NCBI GenBank assembly: GCA_012800215.1
Contig: JAAZJT010000172.1
Coordinates: forward strand, 1-10,516
DNA: 10,516 nt
From: Bacillota bacterium
GTDB taxonomy: Bacteria; Bacillota; Dethiobacteria; Dethiobacterales; Dethiobacteraceae
Direction of reading: 5' to 3'
Shown piece after piece: positions 1 to 8,739 of this stretch. Position numbers and translations under genes: made by a program. How positions within the stretch are numbered: position 1 is the first letter of the stretch; each line of letters begins with the position of its first letter. The notes beneath the pieces were generated by a model that was given only the letters and a program-made list of their open reading frames with translations, ran no database searches and was not told the DNA's origin.

Positions 1-1007
1 ATATCACCTTTACGGATGGTCTCACCCTCAAAAGCCGGACCGACGGTAATGGGAACAGGAATTTCTAAAACTTTCATTTTAATGCCGCGTAATTCCATAC
101 AGTACTTGACCAGGGTGTCATAATCAGTATGGGAGACATACCAGTCTGGAATCTCTTCTTCCAATTCTGTATCGCAAATTACAGGGAAGCCCAGGAAAAT
201 TGCGGCAAAGTGAGCTGCTACCTGTACATCATCAATTTCTCCTAAATGCATCACAAAAGCACGTATGCGCCGCCGCTGGTAATCACGGTGCTCTTCCCTT
301 CTTCCTGGCGCAATGCCGCCAAAAGCCATACCGGCACGCAAAGCAAAGTTAACAGCATGTATTACCTGTGTAAAATTACCCAGCGGGAAAGCAATATAAT
401 CTACGCCAAGCTTCATATTCTGTTCTAAAAGCTGCTCTATCACTTCATTAACCAGGAAGATCATCATGCCCTTGGCCTGCAGCTCCTGCACAATCTTAGC
501 AGCATCGGCACTTGTACGGGCTTTACCCACAATAACTGCCTGCCCGGGAATAGTCCAGTCTACCAACTGAATACCAAATTTGCGTAAAATGGGGTCTGAC
601 AGGTAGCCGGTCCAAGGCTCCACATGCGGTTGCGCTCCATCAAGGTAGCGCAGCGCCTCGATAATTTCTGCTGCATAAGCAGTAGTTTCTCCGTACAGGC
701 GCGCATTCTCGAAATTAAGCTCTGAATGCAGCTGATTACGCATGCGATTAAGGATAGGTGGTAATTCACCCAAAGTTTCTACCTTTTCGCCGGACAAACT
801 ACTGATAACAGGCAGATAATAAGCCGTATCAGGGTAACCCACAGCCTGGTCGGGCCCATATTTACGGATGGCCTGATTTAACAATATTTCTGCATAACTA
901 GTGGCAATGATCGCACCGTTATAAGCTCGTTGAAATAGTTTTGTTGGCAACTTAGCACCCTCGGGGATTGCACCTGCATAAATTTCATCAAAGGCTGTTG
1001 TAGTCAT
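1..1007 (-). CDS. acsB: Acetyl-CoA synthase subunit of CODH/ACS (AcsB), N-terminal part, cut by window edge
   Basis: AcsB condenses CO, a methyl group from the corrinoid protein and CoA into acetyl-CoA, the last step of the Wood-Ljungdahl pathway. It acts in the cytoplasm in a complex with the CO dehydrogenase encoded just upstream. The first 335 residues are visible. They begin MTTTAFDEIYAGAIPEG and contain the strongly conserved stretches ATSYAEILLNQAIRKYGPD, VGYPDTAYYLPVI, LPPILNRMRNQ, LGNFTQ, RRRIRAF and VGPAFEGETIRKGD, which I recognise from Moorella AcsB. This is the N-terminal domain that contacts the CODH subunit. The cysteines that bind the Ni-Fe-S A-cluster lie in the unseen C-terminal half (the family is about 730 residues). 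Two in-frame ATGs exist, at 1013 and 1007. The GGGAGGA Shine-Dalgarno sits 7 nt before the second but abuts the first, so I chose 1007. The gene starts 32 nt after acsA ends. Identification is near certain. Confidence 0.97.
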   Translation of the reverse strand, partial: MTTTAFDEIYAGAIPEGAKLPTKLFQRAYNGAIIATSYAEILLNQAIRKYGPDQAVGYPDTAYYLPVISSLSGEKVETLGELPPILNRMRNQLHSELNFENARLYGETTAYAAEIIEALRYLDGAQPHVEPWTGYLSDPILRKFGIQLVDWTIPGQAVIVGKARTSADAAKIVQELQAKGMMIFLVNEVIEQLLEQNMKLGVDYIAFPLGNFTQVIHAVNFALRAGMAFGGIAPGRREEHRDYQRRRIRAFVMHLGEIDDVQVAAHFAAIFLGFPVICDTELEEEIPDWYVSHTDYDTLVKYCMELRGIKMKVLEIPVPITVGPAFEGETIRKGD

Positions 1008-1039
1008 GCTCATTCCTCCCTTTCACGTAAATTTGGCCT

Positions 1040-3007
1040 TTACCAGGCAGCGGAAGCCTTTGCTCCATACTTTTCTGCTGTTTCATCATGCACTTTCAGT
1101 TTCCAGCTACGGTAGTCGAGTGCTTCTAACAGCTTTTGTGCTGCCTGTTGCGGATCAGTTTCCCAAATAAAATAGCCGCCATAAACGTCATGGGCAATTT
1201 GGGTAGCAATACCATTTACCAATTCACTGCCTGTAACAGGAGGCACAACTCCAACATGGACCGGAAGACCCATGGCTACATTCCAGCAACCAATAGCAAT
1301 GGCCTTTTCACTCATTGCTTCTGGTGCACTTACTACATAAGGTATTTTAGGAGTATCTACGCCTAAATCATTAGCTATAGCCGTAGCCAGATTCATAGCA
1401 CGTGAATTATCAACACAGGAACCCATATGGAAAACAAGCGGCAAATTACCTTTTAATTTATCAGCATTTGCTTCATTTAAACTATGAATAAAGGATTTCA
1501 AACCGTCGCCGGCGTATTCCTCCACCGCCTCTGGCGACAATAAGCCCATCTTAGCAAAAGCACCTGCCGCGCAGCCTGTAGCAACCAGCAGCACGTCATT
1601 TTTCGCCAATTCTTTAGCAATGGTAAGATGGTTGTCATCATGCTTAACTTTCAGGTTATTGCAACCAGCAAGCAGTGCAACACCACGCAGCTGGCCACTC
1701 TTCAATGCATCGGTAAGCACCTTAATGGGAGCATCGGCATTGATGGAACTAAACAAGTCATATAAAGTTTCCAGGCTAAAACCGGCTACTACTTTATTTT
1801 TGATCTCAGGGATCTCGCACTCTGCACCGGCACGCTCCTTAAAGCCTTCAATACCAATACGAATGACTTCTTTTGCATGCTCCAGCGCTTTTTCTTCGCT
1901 AAAGTCAACATGGTAGGCACCTGGGATTTTTACACTTTCACTAGTCGTAACAATTCTCGTATGATAACACTCTGCAACAGTCTGAATACCGGGCATAATG
2001 CACTGCAAATCGACAACCATGGCATCAATTGCCCCTGTCATAATGGGCAGCTCCTGCGAAATAAAGTTAGTAACCAGAGGAACTCCCTGGCGCATCAGAA
2101 CTTCGTTGCCTGTACAGCAAACACCCATCAGCTGGATTCCTTCAGCACCTGCAGCTCTAGCTTCTTCCTCTAATTCACGTGCTGCCACTACCACCATTTC
2201 AGATAGCAAAGGGTTGTGACCATGTACAGCAATATTTACTTTCTGCGGATCTATTACGCCCATGTTAGCCTCTGTATATACAGGTTCGGGTATACCAAAA
2301 ATCACATCAGACATATCTGTACCAATATGTTCACCGGCATAGTCAGCCAATGCAGCCTGTAAAGCCTTGAAAATTAAATTTACAGGATCGGCGTCCATTC
2401 CCATGTGTGTCTGAGCAGTGGCACCGGCAATGACCTCAAAAATACTGGTGGGCATAATACCACATTCATTAAATTTCTCTAAACGACCGGGAGTAATGGT
2501 TTTTTCAATCCATTGGCTCTTTTTCCCGTCCATGCGCATGAAGTCTTCCATACCCAACTCTACAAGGTCGGCAAGAATTTCCAGATCTGTACGCCCTGCA
2601 ACAGGGATGTCGAAACGTTCCGCTACAGCATGTAATTTTTCAGTACTTTTAATGGTGTAGTCAGGAGCGTTACCCTCCAGCAATGCTTTCAATGTTAACA
2701 AGATATGCTTGGCATGATCAGAGTGGGCAGCAGTACCACCTAAGACTGAACGAACCAAGTTTCTGGCAACAATGGTATACGCCGTAGCACCGCAAATGCC
2801 TTTTGGCGCCTTGGGCGTAATACGACAAGGCCCCTGGATACAAATGCGGCAACAAATACCAGTATCACCAAACTTACACTGTGGTTGCTGGGCCAGGTAG
2901 CGATCGTACGCTGTATCTACTGGCAGTTTTCTTGCAAGAACCTCAGAAGCTGCTGGATCAATTGTTCGATTGCGGTCAACTTGTTTTTTCTTTGCAACAT
3001 CACTCAT
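1040..3007 (-). CDS. acsA: Ni-Fe carbon monoxide dehydrogenase catalytic subunit (AcsA, CooS family)
   Basis: This 655-residue enzyme interconverts CO2 and CO. In the CODH/ACS complex it supplies CO to the acetyl-CoA synthase encoded next. All expected metal ligands can be read. Cys44 and Cys52 match the D-cluster, and Cys53, Cys56, Cys61 and Cys72 match the B-cluster (motif GICCRICIQGPC). The C-cluster set is His264 (HGH), Cys298 (GVCC), Cys336 (DLQC), Cys449 (AGC), Cys479 (TGC) and Cys531 (GSC), with the catalytic Lys568 in SEKA. These run 3-5 residues later than the ligands of Carboxydothermus CODH-II. The AAHSDHAKH histidine-rich helix is also present. Length is normal for the family. I call it AcsA rather than a stand-alone CooS because it lies between cooC and acsB. 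The only plausible start is ATG 3007, with GGGAGG about 12 nt upstream, a slightly long spacing. No truncation or missing ligand was found. Confidence 0.97.
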   Translation of the reverse strand: MSDVAKKKQVDRNRTIDPAASEVLARKLPVDTAYDRYLAQQPQCKFGDTGICCRICIQGPCRITPKAPKGICGATAYTIVARNLVRSVLGGTAAHSDHAKHILLTLKALLEGNAPDYTIKSTEKLHAVAERFDIPVAGRTDLEILADLVELGMEDFMRMDGKKSQWIEKTITPGRLEKFNECGIMPTSIFEVIAGATAQTHMGMDADPVNLIFKALQAALADYAGEHIGTDMSDVIFGIPEPVYTEANMGVIDPQKVNIAVHGHNPLLSEMVVVAARELEEEARAAGAEGIQLMGVCCTGNEVLMRQGVPLVTNFISQELPIMTGAIDAMVVDLQCIMPGIQTVAECYHTRIVTTSESVKIPGAYHVDFSEEKALEHAKEVIRIGIEGFKERAGAECEIPEIKNKVVAGFSLETLYDLFSSINADAPIKVLTDALKSGQLRGVALLAGCNNLKVKHDDNHLTIAKELAKNDVLLVATGCAAGAFAKMGLLSPEAVEEYAGDGLKSFIHSLNEANADKLKGNLPLVFHMGSCVDNSRAMNLATAIANDLGVDTPKIPYVVSAPEAMSEKAIAIGCWNVAMGLPVHVGVVPPVTGSELVNGIATQIAHDVYGGYFIWETDPQQAAQKLLEALDYRSWKLKVHDETAEKYGAKASAAW

Positions 3008-3071
3008 GCGTTTTTAATACCTCCCTTATTAAATTCGCACCTTAAGCTGTAACTCTAAGCTGCACACCAAG

Positions 3072-3842
3072 CTAGTGGCAATTCACCTCCTGCACAATTT
3101 TGTCTACAATTTTCATTATACCAGACATAATGCCTAGTCCGGACAAAAGACCGCTTTCTTCCGCTATAGCATTTTCCAATACATCTTCTGCAAAGGGAAC
3201 CATTGCCAAAAGCTCGGAAGCCTCAAATTGACCCTGGATAAACTCCCTTTCTTTTTCAGTCCTGATTTTATTTGCCAGAATCTTTATGTTGTTAATCCCC
3301 AACTCCCCAGCCAATTGCTGTACAACCTTTGCCGTTTGAACCGAAACACGTGTCGGTTCTGTAACAATAATAATCATATCCACACCACGGGAAGTCCCTC
3401 GTGTCAAATGTTCAATTCCAGCACTCATATCCATAATTACTACGTCATCTTTATCGAGCAGCAGGTTACTTAAAACAGCATAGAGAAAAGAATTTTCCTT
3501 ACAATAGCATGCTGTTCCGCCTTGCTTAATAGCACCCATACGTAAAAACCTGATATTCTCATGCTGCAGGGTAAAATCATCAATTAAATCATCTACTTTA
3601 GGATTCAAGTTAAATAAGGCTCCATTGCCACCAGAACGCTCTTCTACAATGCTTTTCATCTCAATAATAGGACGAAGAGATGCTAAAGCATCCGCTGCTA
3701 AACCTAGGGTTGCACCCAGGCTAACATCTGGATCAGCATCTACTGCATAAACATTATATCCACGATTAGCGAATTCACGAATAAGATTTGCGGCAAATGT
3801 TGTCTTTCCAACACCGCCTTTACCTGATACAGCAATCTTCAT
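3072..3842 (-). CDS. cooC: CODH/ACS nickel-insertion ATPase (CooC/AcsF family)
   Basis: This is a 256-residue MinD/Mrp-type P-loop ATPase that matures Ni enzymes of the CODH/ACS system, inserting nickel at the C-cluster or, for AcsF, the A-cluster. The N-terminus MKIAVSGKGGVGKTT contains a deviant Walker A (residues 7-14, with both Lys8 and Lys13), followed by DADPD at 35-39 and the hydrophobic DVVIMDMSAGIEHLTRG segment at about 133-149. A CYC motif places Cys112 and Cys114 exactly where the dimer-bridging metal-binding CxC of CooC1 lies, so the metal site appears intact. The frame stays open to 3917, but the extra 25 residues have no Shine-Dalgarno and are not part of the family. ATG 3842, preceded by AAAGGGG at about 9 nt, gives the canonical MKIAV start. 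It is first of a likely cooC-acsA-acsB operon, with a 64 nt gap to acsA. Confidence 0.94.
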   Translation of the reverse strand: MKIAVSGKGGVGKTTFAANLIREFANRGYNVYAVDADPDVSLGATLGLAADALASLRPIIEMKSIVEERSGGNGALFNLNPKVDDLIDDFTLQHENIRFLRMGAIKQGGTACYCKENSFLYAVLSNLLLDKDDVVIMDMSAGIEHLTRGTSRGVDMIIIVTEPTRVSVQTAKVVQQLAGELGINNIKILANKIRTEKEREFIQGQFEASELLAMVPFAEDVLENAIAEESGLLSGLGIMSGIMKIVDKIVQEVNCH

Positions 3843-4130
3843 TGGCTTTTTCCCCTTTACTTTAAATAAATCAATAACCATTACACATCTACTAACCGGT
3901 TTCTGATACTGTGCCATACGGAAATACTAGCCAATTTTACAAATAAAAAACCGAATATTGATTACTACACTAAAGCTTCGACGGGCACTAGCAAAATCCT
4001 TTTTTAATGCAAAATGTCAAAATTTATCTACTATTCTACAATTTAATTTTTACTGGCGCCGACACTTTCATTATGACGTAAATATATTACGGTTTTATTA
4101 CAGAAATACGTCCCAATCATGACTTTAAAG
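3843..4130 (-). promoter_or_regulatory. Non-coding gap with the likely cooC operon promoter
   Basis: About 290 AT-rich bases separate the cooC start from the clpC terminator and hold no convincing gene. On the minus strand a perfect -35 hexamer TTGACA lies at 4020-4015. At 16-18 nt spacing only weak -10 candidates follow (GATTTT or neighbouring hexamers), so this promoter call is tentative. A TAGAAT box (5 of 6 matches to a -10) near 4040 lacks a -35. If TTGACA is used, the mRNA leader before cooC would be roughly 150 nt. I saw no CooA-like TGTCA-N6-TGACA operator and no recognised riboswitch. Confidence 0.3.
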
Positions 4131-4162
4131 CAAAAAAAACAGCCTATTCAGATAGGCTGTTT
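4131..4162 (-). terminator. Rho-independent terminator of the ctsR-clpC operon
   Basis: Read on the minus strand, an 11-bp perfect stem (AAACAGCCTAT paired with ATAGGCTGTTT, 4162-4137) closes a 4-nt loop. It is followed by a run that totals eight T, ending at 4132. It begins 30 nt after the clpC stop codon, as expected for an intrinsic terminator, and separates the heat-shock operon from cooC. Confidence 0.92.
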
Positions 4163-4192
4163 AAGAAATGGCAAACATTGCCGGCACTTAAT

Positions 4193-6637
4193 TTATTTTA
4201 CAGCGGCCTGCGCTTTGGTAAAAACAAGCTGACCATCTTGCACATCTACAAAAATGGTATCATCCTGAGAGAATTCACCCTGCAGCATTCGCTCAGATAT
4301 TTCATCCTCCAGCCGTCTTTGAATAACACGCCGCAGTGGCCGCGCACCATAAGTGGGGTCATAACCTTCCTTGGCCAGAAGTAATTTTGCCTCCTCCGCG
4401 ACTTCCAGACCAATACCAAAACCAGCTAAACGTCTTTTTAATTCTTCCAGCATCAAAGTAACTATTTTGGATAAATGTTCTTCTTCTAGAGGATGAAAAA
4501 CTATTGTTTCATCTACACGATTTAAAAACTCCGGTCGAAAAACGCGCTTTAGTTCATCCAAAACTTTATTTTTTAGATCTTCGTAAGTTTTATTCCGGTC
4601 ATCGGGTCTAAAACCTAAACTTGCCTGTTTTTTTAGTTCACTAGCCCCCACATTAGAAGTCATAATTAATACAGTGTTACGAAAATCCACCGTACGTCCC
4701 TTACCATCAGTTAGACGCCCGTCTTCCAATACCTGTAGAAGGACATTAAAAACTTCAGGGTGTGCCTTTTCAATTTCGTCAAATAAAACGACAGAGTATG
4801 GCTTACGCCGCACTTTTTCTGTTAACTGACCGCCTTCTTCATAACCGACATACCCTGGAGGCGAACCGACTAAACGTGCCGTAGTATGCTTCTCCATATA
4901 CTCAGACATATCCAGACGGATCATGGCGTCTTCGTCGCCAAAGAGACTTTCGGCCAATGCACGGGCCAATTCTGTTTTACCAACGCCGGTGGGACCTAAG
5001 AAGATGAATGACCCAATTGGACGCTTCGGGTCTTTAAGACCTGCTCTGGCACGGCGTATTGCTCGCGAAACAGCCTCAACAGCTTCTTCCTGACCAATAA
5101 GACGCTGGTGCAAAATTGATTCCATCTTCAGCAGACGCTCTGTTTCCTCTTGCGCCAGCTGCTGCACCGGAATGCCGGTCCAGGATGCTACAATTTGCGC
5201 AATGTCCTCTTCCGTCACAGAGTGAGTATCTGTTAATTGCTGTTGCTCCCATTCTTTTTTTAAATCTTGCAATTCTTTTTTCAACTGTTGTTCTTTATCA
5301 CGCAGCTGAGCAGCCAACTCAAATTCCTGACTTTTTACAGCAGCTTCTTTTTCCTGGCGCAATGTGTCCAGCTGCTCCTGCCGCTCCTTTAAATTAGGCG
5401 GGGCTGTATGCGCTTTCATGCGTACGCGTGAAGCTGCCTCGTCGACCAGATCAATAGCTTTGTCCGGCAGAAAACGATCTGTGATATAACGATCAGAAAG
5501 ATTTACTGCAGCACTAAGAGCTTCATCTGTAATTTTAACTCGGTGGTGAGCTTCATAACGATCACGCAAGCCTTTTAATATTTCTAAAGACTCTTCTTTT
5601 GTCGGTTCTCCTACTGTAATGGGCTGGAATCTTCTCTCCAAAGCCGGATCACGCTCAATATGTTTACGGTACTCATCAAGCGTTGTTGCGCCGATGGTCT
5701 GCAGCTCTCCACGCGCTAAAGCAGGCTTCAGAATATTGGCAGCATCAATAGCGCCTTCTGCCGCACCGGCACCAATAATGGTATGCAGTTCATCAATAAA
5801 AACAATAACGTTACCGGCCTGCCTTAATTCATCCATTAATTTCCGCAAACGTTCTTCAAATTCACCACGATATTTTGTCCCTGCAACCACCGCTGCTAAT
5901 TCTAACGCCACAACACGTTTATCTTTTAATGTTTCAGGAACCTTACCTTCTACAATATGCTGAGCCAGCCCTTCAGCAATGGCAGTTTTACCAACGCCGG
6001 GCTCACCAATCAAACAGGGATTGTTCTTAGTTCGGCGCGATAAAACCTGTATCACCCGCTCAATTTCTGTACTGCGGCCGATTACAGGGTCTAACTTTCC
6101 TTCCCTAGCCATTTTGGTTAAATCGCGCCCGAACTGATCAAGTGTTGGCGTTGCTGCCGAACTGCGACCGCTTTCAGCTGCCGCAGACCGATCCGGCTCA
6201 CCCAGCAAAGCCAAGACCGATTTACGCGCTTTTAACAAGTCAACTCCCATATTGGTAAGGACCTGCGCTGCAATACCTTCACCCTCGCGTAGCAAACCCA
6301 ATAGCAGATGCTCTGTCCCGACGTAATTATGGCCTAATGCCTGCCCTTCTTCAATGGCTAATTCAATAACTTTTTTGGCACGGGGTGTATAGTTTACTCC
6401 CTGCGCAGGTAAAACAGCATCTCCTTTACCAATCATTCTTTCCACTTGGAGGCGGACAGAATTCAACTCAACCCCCAAGGAAAGTAAGGCTTTAGCCGCT
6501 ATCCCTTCACCTTCCCTAACTAAACCTAAAAGCAAATGTTCTGTACCAACAAAACTGTGATTAAAACGTCTGGCTTCTTCCTGAGCCAAGACAAGTACTT
6601 TCTGTGCTCTCTCCGTAAATCTACCAAACATAAACAT
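4193..6637 (-). CDS. clpC: ClpC, AAA+ unfoldase of the ClpCP protease
   Basis: ClpC is a hexameric ATP-driven unfoldase that feeds proteins, including arginine-phosphorylated ones, into ClpP. The 814 residues (B. subtilis ClpC has about 810) show two N-terminal Clp repeats (about 5-70 and 80-147, each with VGTEHLLLGL). The first AAA+ module has Walker A GEPGVGKT at 211-218 and Walker B VIVFIDEL with Asp282/Glu283. A coiled-coil middle region at about 412-465 includes a UVR-like motif (FELAAQLRDKE). The second AAA+ module has Walker A GPTGVGKT at 548-555, Walker B VVLFDE with Asp620/Glu621, and an LGF tripeptide at 674-676 in the ClpP-docking loop position. ATG 6637 has AGGAGGG at 7 nt, and this Shine-Dalgarno overlaps the mcsB stop codon, suggesting translational coupling. 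It is the last gene of the operon. No defects were seen. Confidence 0.98.
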   Translation of the reverse strand: MFMFGRFTERAQKVLVLAQEEARRFNHSFVGTEHLLLGLVREGEGIAAKALLSLGVELNSVRLQVERMIGKGDAVLPAQGVNYTPRAKKVIELAIEEGQALGHNYVGTEHLLLGLLREGEGIAAQVLTNMGVDLLKARKSVLALLGEPDRSAAAESGRSSAATPTLDQFGRDLTKMAREGKLDPVIGRSTEIERVIQVLSRRTKNNPCLIGEPGVGKTAIAEGLAQHIVEGKVPETLKDKRVVALELAAVVAGTKYRGEFEERLRKLMDELRQAGNVIVFIDELHTIIGAGAAEGAIDAANILKPALARGELQTIGATTLDEYRKHIERDPALERRFQPITVGEPTKEESLEILKGLRDRYEAHHRVKITDEALSAAVNLSDRYITDRFLPDKAIDLVDEAASRVRMKAHTAPPNLKERQEQLDTLRQEKEAAVKSQEFELAAQLRDKEQQLKKELQDLKKEWEQQQLTDTHSVTEEDIAQIVASWTGIPVQQLAQEETERLLKMESILHQRLIGQEEAVEAVSRAIRRARAGLKDPKRPIGSFIFLGPTGVGKTELARALAESLFGDEDAMIRLDMSEYMEKHTTARLVGSPPGYVGYEEGGQLTEKVRRKPYSVVLFDEIEKAHPEVFNVLLQVLEDGRLTDGKGRTVDFRNTVLIMTSNVGASELKKQASLGFRPDDRNKTYEDLKNKVLDELKRVFRPEFLNRVDETIVFHPLEEEHLSKIVTLMLEELKRRLAGFGIGLEVAEEAKLLLAKEGYDPTYGARPLRRVIQRRLEDEISERMLQGEFSQDDTIFVDVQDGQLVFTKAQAAVK

Positions 6638-6648
6638 TTAAATCCCTC

Positions 6649-7728
6649 CTAACTTTGCTTCTCCTGTTGTGATAATCTTTGTCTAAATAAACGCGCCCTC
6701 ATGCGATCTCTCTCCAAAGCATCCAAAGATTTGCCTGATAGCAGCTGTAAATTTGCAGGGCGCTGCAGCACCATTAACTCTTTAAGTATTTCACCATCAA
6801 TTTCCCCTATTAAACCTAAATCAATCCCTAAACGGACCTCCGATAAAAGCTGCATGGCTTCCTGCGAAGACAGCAGCCGGGCATGACTAAGTACTCCATA
6901 AGCCCGGTTAACCCTGTCGGAAATACGGTCTCGCCCTTCGTTCAAAAGCACCTGCCTTGCCTGCGCCTCCTGCTCTACAATCTGTCTCGTTACACCAAAC
7001 AAGTTTTTAACAATTTCCTCCTGGCTCTGCCCTAATGTTATTTGATTAGATATCTGCACTAAATTTCCGGTAATTTCAGATCCCTCGCCATAAATGCCCC
7101 GCACAGCAAGACCCACCTGGGCAATGGCAGATAAAACCCGGTTAATCTGTTTAGTTAAATTTAATGCAGGCAAATGCACCATTACAGAAGCGCGCAGCCC
7201 TGTGCCAACATTTGTCGGGCACACTGTGAGATACCCCAAGTGCTCATCATATGCATAGTCCATTTTCCCCTCTAACAATTCATCATAACGATTTGCTTCT
7301 GCCAACGCTTGTTCCAATTGTAAGCCGGGCAGCAAACACTGTATACGGATATGATCTTCTTCATTAATCATGATACTGACAGACTCATCGTCACTAAGCA
7401 AAACAGCCGCATTATGGTTTTCTTTACTTAGCATCGGACTAATAAGGTGCTTTTCCACCAGCACCTGCCGCTCCAAAGGTGATAAATCGTGCATAGAAAA
7501 AAAGGACATTTTTCCAAACTGCCGCGATAGCTTTTTATCCTGATAAGCTGCAAGCACCTGTTCTTTAACTGTAGATGTCTGACTATCTGACGCCAAATAA
7601 GGAAAAGGCAAATTCTTTATGTTACGCGCCAAACGGATTCTACTACTGAGAACAATTTCACCGTCTGGACCGACATTGTTCATCCATTTACTAATTTTTA
7701 TTGATTTATTTTGATTATCGTTAATCAT
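6649..7728 (-). CDS. mcsB: McsB, protein-arginine kinase
   Basis: McsB phosphorylates arginines on CtsR and on damaged proteins, marking them for ClpCP, and belongs to the ATP:guanido phosphotransferase fold. With the chosen start it has 359 residues (B. subtilis has 363). Visible family signatures are IVLSSRIRLARN (25-36), INEEDHIRIQCL (121-132), CPTNVGTGLRAS with Cys170, and YGEGSE with the likely catalytic Glu215. The RDRMRA motif at 340-345 matches the RDxxRA phosphoarginine-sensing site. The frame also opens at ATG 7743, but that start has only a poor GGAAG directly against it. ATG 7728 has GGGGGA about 8 nt upstream and gives a family-like N-terminus. It overlaps the mcsA stop by 8 nt (ATGATTAA), indicating coupled translation with its activator. 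The 7743 start would add five residues. Confidence 0.95.
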   Translation of the reverse strand: MINDNQNKSIKISKWMNNVGPDGEIVLSSRIRLARNIKNLPFPYLASDSQTSTVKEQVLAAYQDKKLSRQFGKMSFFSMHDLSPLERQVLVEKHLISPMLSKENHNAAVLLSDDESVSIMINEEDHIRIQCLLPGLQLEQALAEANRYDELLEGKMDYAYDEHLGYLTVCPTNVGTGLRASVMVHLPALNLTKQINRVLSAIAQVGLAVRGIYGEGSEITGNLVQISNQITLGQSQEEIVKNLFGVTRQIVEQEAQARQVLLNEGRDRISDRVNRAYGVLSHARLLSSQEAMQLLSEVRLGIDLGLIGEIDGEILKELMVLQRPANLQLLSGKSLDALERDRMRARLFRQRLSQQEKQS

Positions 7729-8245
7729 CTTTCTTTCCCCCATCTTCCGCCTGTGCTTCTAGCTTTCTGATTTGATCCCGGACTACTGCAGCCTGCTCAA
7801 ATTCTTCCTGTTCGACCAGCCTCTGCAGCTGTTTTCTCAACTCTTCGATATTACGGCGCAGTTTAACAATTCCACCGGCCCGGCGCGGTTCACGGCCTAC
7901 ATGCTGCGTTGAGCCATGTATACGACGCAGCAGCGGCAACAGCCTCTCACCAAATGCCTTATAACATTCGCTGCACCCAAAGCGGCCAATTTGCCCAAAT
8001 TGAGCATAAGTAAGGCCACAATTGTCACACTGCACTTTGTTGGTACTAAACCCCATTAAAGGTTGTGACTCCATATTCATTAAGCCTGTAAGCAAGCTTT
8101 GCAGAGAAAACGGATTATGGTTAAAGTTAAAATCCCCCTTGTCTTTAGCGCATTGTTCACATAAATGCTGCTCACGATGTTCACCATTAATTATTTGCGT
8201 CAAATGAACCGTGGCAACCCTTTTCTGACATTCCTGACAAAGCAT
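7721..8245 (-). CDS. mcsA: McsA, zinc-binding activator of McsB
   Basis: McsA binds and activates the McsB arginine kinase and modulates CtsR under heat and metal stress. The 174-residue protein has four CxxC pairs (Cys3/6, Cys29/32, Cys73/76, Cys91/94) that form the zinc-binding N-terminal region. A C-terminal UVR motif (about 133-163, IEELRKQLQRLVEQEEFEQA) is predicted to be helical. A matching UVR-like segment occurs in ClpC from the same operon. ATG 8245 is preceded by GAGGAGGGAG at good spacing, 16 nt after the ctsR stop. All cysteine pairs are intact. Confidence 0.95.
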   Translation of the reverse strand: MLCQECQKRVATVHLTQIINGEHREQHLCEQCAKDKGDFNFNHNPFSLQSLLTGLMNMESQPLMGFSTNKVQCDNCGLTYAQFGQIGRFGCSECYKAFGERLLPLLRRIHGSTQHVGREPRRAGGIVKLRRNIEELRKQLQRLVEQEEFEQAAVVRDQIRKLEAQAEDGGKKDD

Positions 8246-8261
8246 AAAATCTCCCTCCTCT

Positions 8262-8726
8262 TTAGGAATCGTGCAATAAAATTTCTAATATCTCAGCCAT
8301 CATTTCCACTTTTGCTCTGGACAACAATTGATCTCGCGATCGCAATCCCTGCGTCAGGGCTACTTTCATTATTCCGCTTTCACGGCGCGTAATAATGCGC
8401 GCTTCCATTAAACGGTTTATAAGGCCAAGAACCTCGTTGGCAGTAACTTCACGCTCCAACTCCTCCAACATTGACAATAACTGGTTAACCCGCTCTTTAT
8501 TTAAATCCAAACGCTTTATACGCAGATAACCGCCTTCGCCTCGCCTGCTTTCTACCAAATAACCACGCTCTACAGTAAAGCGAGTTGCCAAAACATAATT
8601 AATTTGCGATGGAACACACTGGAAACGTTCTGCCAGCTCTTTTCTTTGCAGCATTAGCGTAGCATTAGGACTTGCTGCCAATAAACGCTTAATATAAACT
8701 TCAATAGCATTAGTTAAATTGCCCAT
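8262..8726 (-). CDS. ctsR: CtsR, class III heat-shock repressor
   Basis: CtsR is a dimeric winged-helix repressor of clp and ctsR operons that releases DNA on heat and is then removed via McsB and ClpCP. The 154 residues include the DNA-binding core FQCVPSQINYVLATRFT (35-51) and the wing ERGYLVESRRGEGGYLRI (53-70), plus a C-terminal helical half resembling the dimerisation/McsB-interacting domain. Residues 63-66 read GEGG where B. subtilis has the thermosensing GGGG loop. The frame also opens with a GTG at 8735, but ATG 8726 gives the family N-terminus (MGNLTNAIEVYIKR) and has GATGGGG about 8 nt before it, so I prefer it. It heads the ctsR-mcsA-mcsB-clpC operon. CtsR boxes at 8740-8756 and 8819-8835 imply autorepression. 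Confidence 0.96.
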   Translation of the reverse strand: MGNLTNAIEVYIKRLLAASPNATLMLQRKELAERFQCVPSQINYVLATRFTVERGYLVESRRGEGGYLRIKRLDLNKERVNQLLSMLEELEREVTANEVLGLINRLMEARIITRRESGIMKVALTQGLRSRDQLLSRAKVEMMAEILEILLHDS

Positions 8727-8739
8727 GACACACACCCCA

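Noticed and set aside
560..769. Minus-strand 69-codon frame inside acsB
   Set aside because: It is an out-of-frame shadow. The acsB frame across the same bases gives highly conserved AcsB sequence.
3843..3917. Longer cooC reading frame starting at ATG 3917
   Set aside because: No ribosome site precedes it, and the added 25 residues come before the canonical MKIAVSGKGGVGKT start of the family. ATG 3842 has AAAGGGG upstream.
3905..3925. Possible sigma-54 promoter (TGGCAC on the minus strand near 3920)
   Set aside because: The required GC of the -12 element is absent at the right spacing.
4178..4384. Plus-strand frame over the clpC end, and similar plus-strand frames at 1136-1366, 1620-2219, 2418-2660, 3228-3473, 5116-5397, 5619-5963, 6701-6886 and 8022-8392
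   Set aside because: All lie opposite strongly conserved minus-strand genes and show no family resemblance or convincing ribosome sites.
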